DNA of 6,312 nt from Dehalococcoidales bacterium (GTDB lineage Bacteria > Chloroflexota > Dehalococcoidia > Dehalococcoidales > UBA5627). Location: the NCBI GenBank assembly GCA_012719115.1, contig JAAYAZ010000097.1, positions 1 through 6,312 of the forward strand. The letters are read 5' to 3'. This document shows positions 5,789 to 6,312 of the stretch, piece by piece (positions within the stretch are counted from its first letter, which is position 1; each line of letters starts with the position of its first letter). A model generated the notes under the pieces. That model had not been told where the DNA came from. It made no database searches and saw only the letters and a program-made list of their open reading frames with translations. The position numbers and the translations under genes are program-made.

Positions 5789-6312
5789 ATGAGAGCTATC
5801 GTTAGCGTATCCGATAAATTGGGAGTGGCATCTTTCACGAAAGAGCTGGTAAAGCTGGGATTCGAAGTATTTTCCACCGGCGGCACGAAGAAATCTTTAG
5901 TCGAATCCGGAGTGCCTGTAAAAGGCGTTTCGGAAATTACCGGGTTTCCCGAAATCCTCGACGGCAGGGTAAAGACACTGCATCCGGCTGTTCACGGGGG
6001 TCTTCTGGCAAAACGCAACTTCGAATCGCATATGAAAGAGTTGCAGGACAACGATATCCAACCCATTGACATGGTGGTGGTCAATCTGTACCCGTTTGTC
6101 CAGACTGTGTCAAAGGAAGGGGTCACACTGGATACCGCACTGGAGAATATCGATATCGGCGGACCGACCATGATTAGAGCTGCCGCCAAAAACTTCCCCA
6201 GTGTGTTGGTAGTCGTTGACCCGGCAGACTATCCGATAGTGCTTGAACAGTTAAAAAACGGAGAAGTCGGTATGGCGGATAGACAGAGGCTGGCGCAAAA
6301 GGCTTTCCAGCA
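5789..6312 (+). CDS. purH: bifunctional AICAR formyltransferase/IMP cyclohydrolase PurH, N-terminal part (3'-truncated by window edge)
   Basis: PurH performs the last two steps of IMP synthesis: formylation of AICAR with 10-formyltetrahydrofolate, then ring closure to IMP. Only the first 174 codons are in the window, covering most of the N-terminal MGS-like IMP cyclohydrolase domain. Diagnostic segments are SVSDK (6-10), FSTGGTKK (28-35), TGFPEILDGRVKTLHP (51-66), VHGGLLAKR (68-76), DMVVVNLYPF (94-103) and IDIGGPTMIRAAAKN (121-135), followed by VVDPADY. The frame stays open to the last base, and the formyltransferase domain would lie beyond the right edge. The ATG is set by the strong upstream AGGAGGT. 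It follows purM by 30 nt with no promoter visible between them, so co-transcription is likely. purN, often placed between these two genes, is not present here. Confidence 0.96.
   Translation, partial: MRAIVSVSDKLGVASFTKELVKLGFEVFSTGGTKKSLVESGVPVKGVSEITGFPEILDGRVKTLHPAVHGGLLAKRNFESHMKELQDNDIQPIDMVVVNLYPFVQTVSKEGVTLDTALENIDIGGPTMIRAAAKNFPSVLVVVDPADYPIVLEQLKNGEVGMADRQRLAQKAFQ

Noticed and set aside
5992..6189. Minus-strand open frame inside purH
   Set aside because: It lies within conserved purH coding sequence, with no ribosome binding site or recognisable product; a shadow frame.

Overview
The window is a compact housekeeping segment with all genes on the + strand. In order it holds the C-terminal two thirds of clpC (Clp/Hsp100 unfoldase), a VTT/DedA-like membrane protein, a small class I SAM-dependent methyltransferase, purF, purM, and the 5' part of purH. 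The clpC and purH genes run off the left and right edges. I see no mobile element, CRISPR array, tRNA, rRNA or phage gene.

The organism is a bacterium of roughly mid-range GC. The ClpC has the short middle domain with a UVR-like motif and resembles Gram-positive ClpC. PurF is the Bacillus-type enzyme with four Fe-S cysteines. The VTT protein has an 'NPxF' motif that I associate with Chloroflexota and relatives. A Dehalococcoidia-like Chloroflexota member is my best guess, from general resemblance only and with modest confidence.

Region by region: clpC ends at 1707. The membrane protein follows after 13 nt, with a TTG start and its own ribosome binding site, and probably shares the clpC transcript. 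A 74-nt gap carries a near-consensus sigma-70-type promoter (TTGCCA-N17-TAGAAT) placed so close to the methyltransferase ATG that the mRNA would be almost leaderless. A second strong promoter (TTGACC-N17-TATAAT) precedes purF, whose best start is TTG at 3130. After purF comes a 196-nt AT-rich gap with a third promoter (TTGCAA-N17-TATGAT), a short direct repeat and a leader of about 110 nt that may fold. purM follows. Its conserved N-terminus reads back to an ATA codon at 4751, exactly where a start is expected after a GGGAGG ribosome binding site, and no ATG, GTG or TTG is available in frame. purH begins 30 nt after purM behind a strong AGGAGGT site.

The three pur genes serve de novo IMP synthesis: PurF catalyses the committed first step, PurM makes aminoimidazole ribonucleotide (AIR), and PurH carries out the last two steps. 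purN, which often lies between purM and purH, is absent here. The most interesting observation is the apparent AUA initiation codon of purM. The rest is ordinary core-genome content; I found no evidence of a new multi-gene system.
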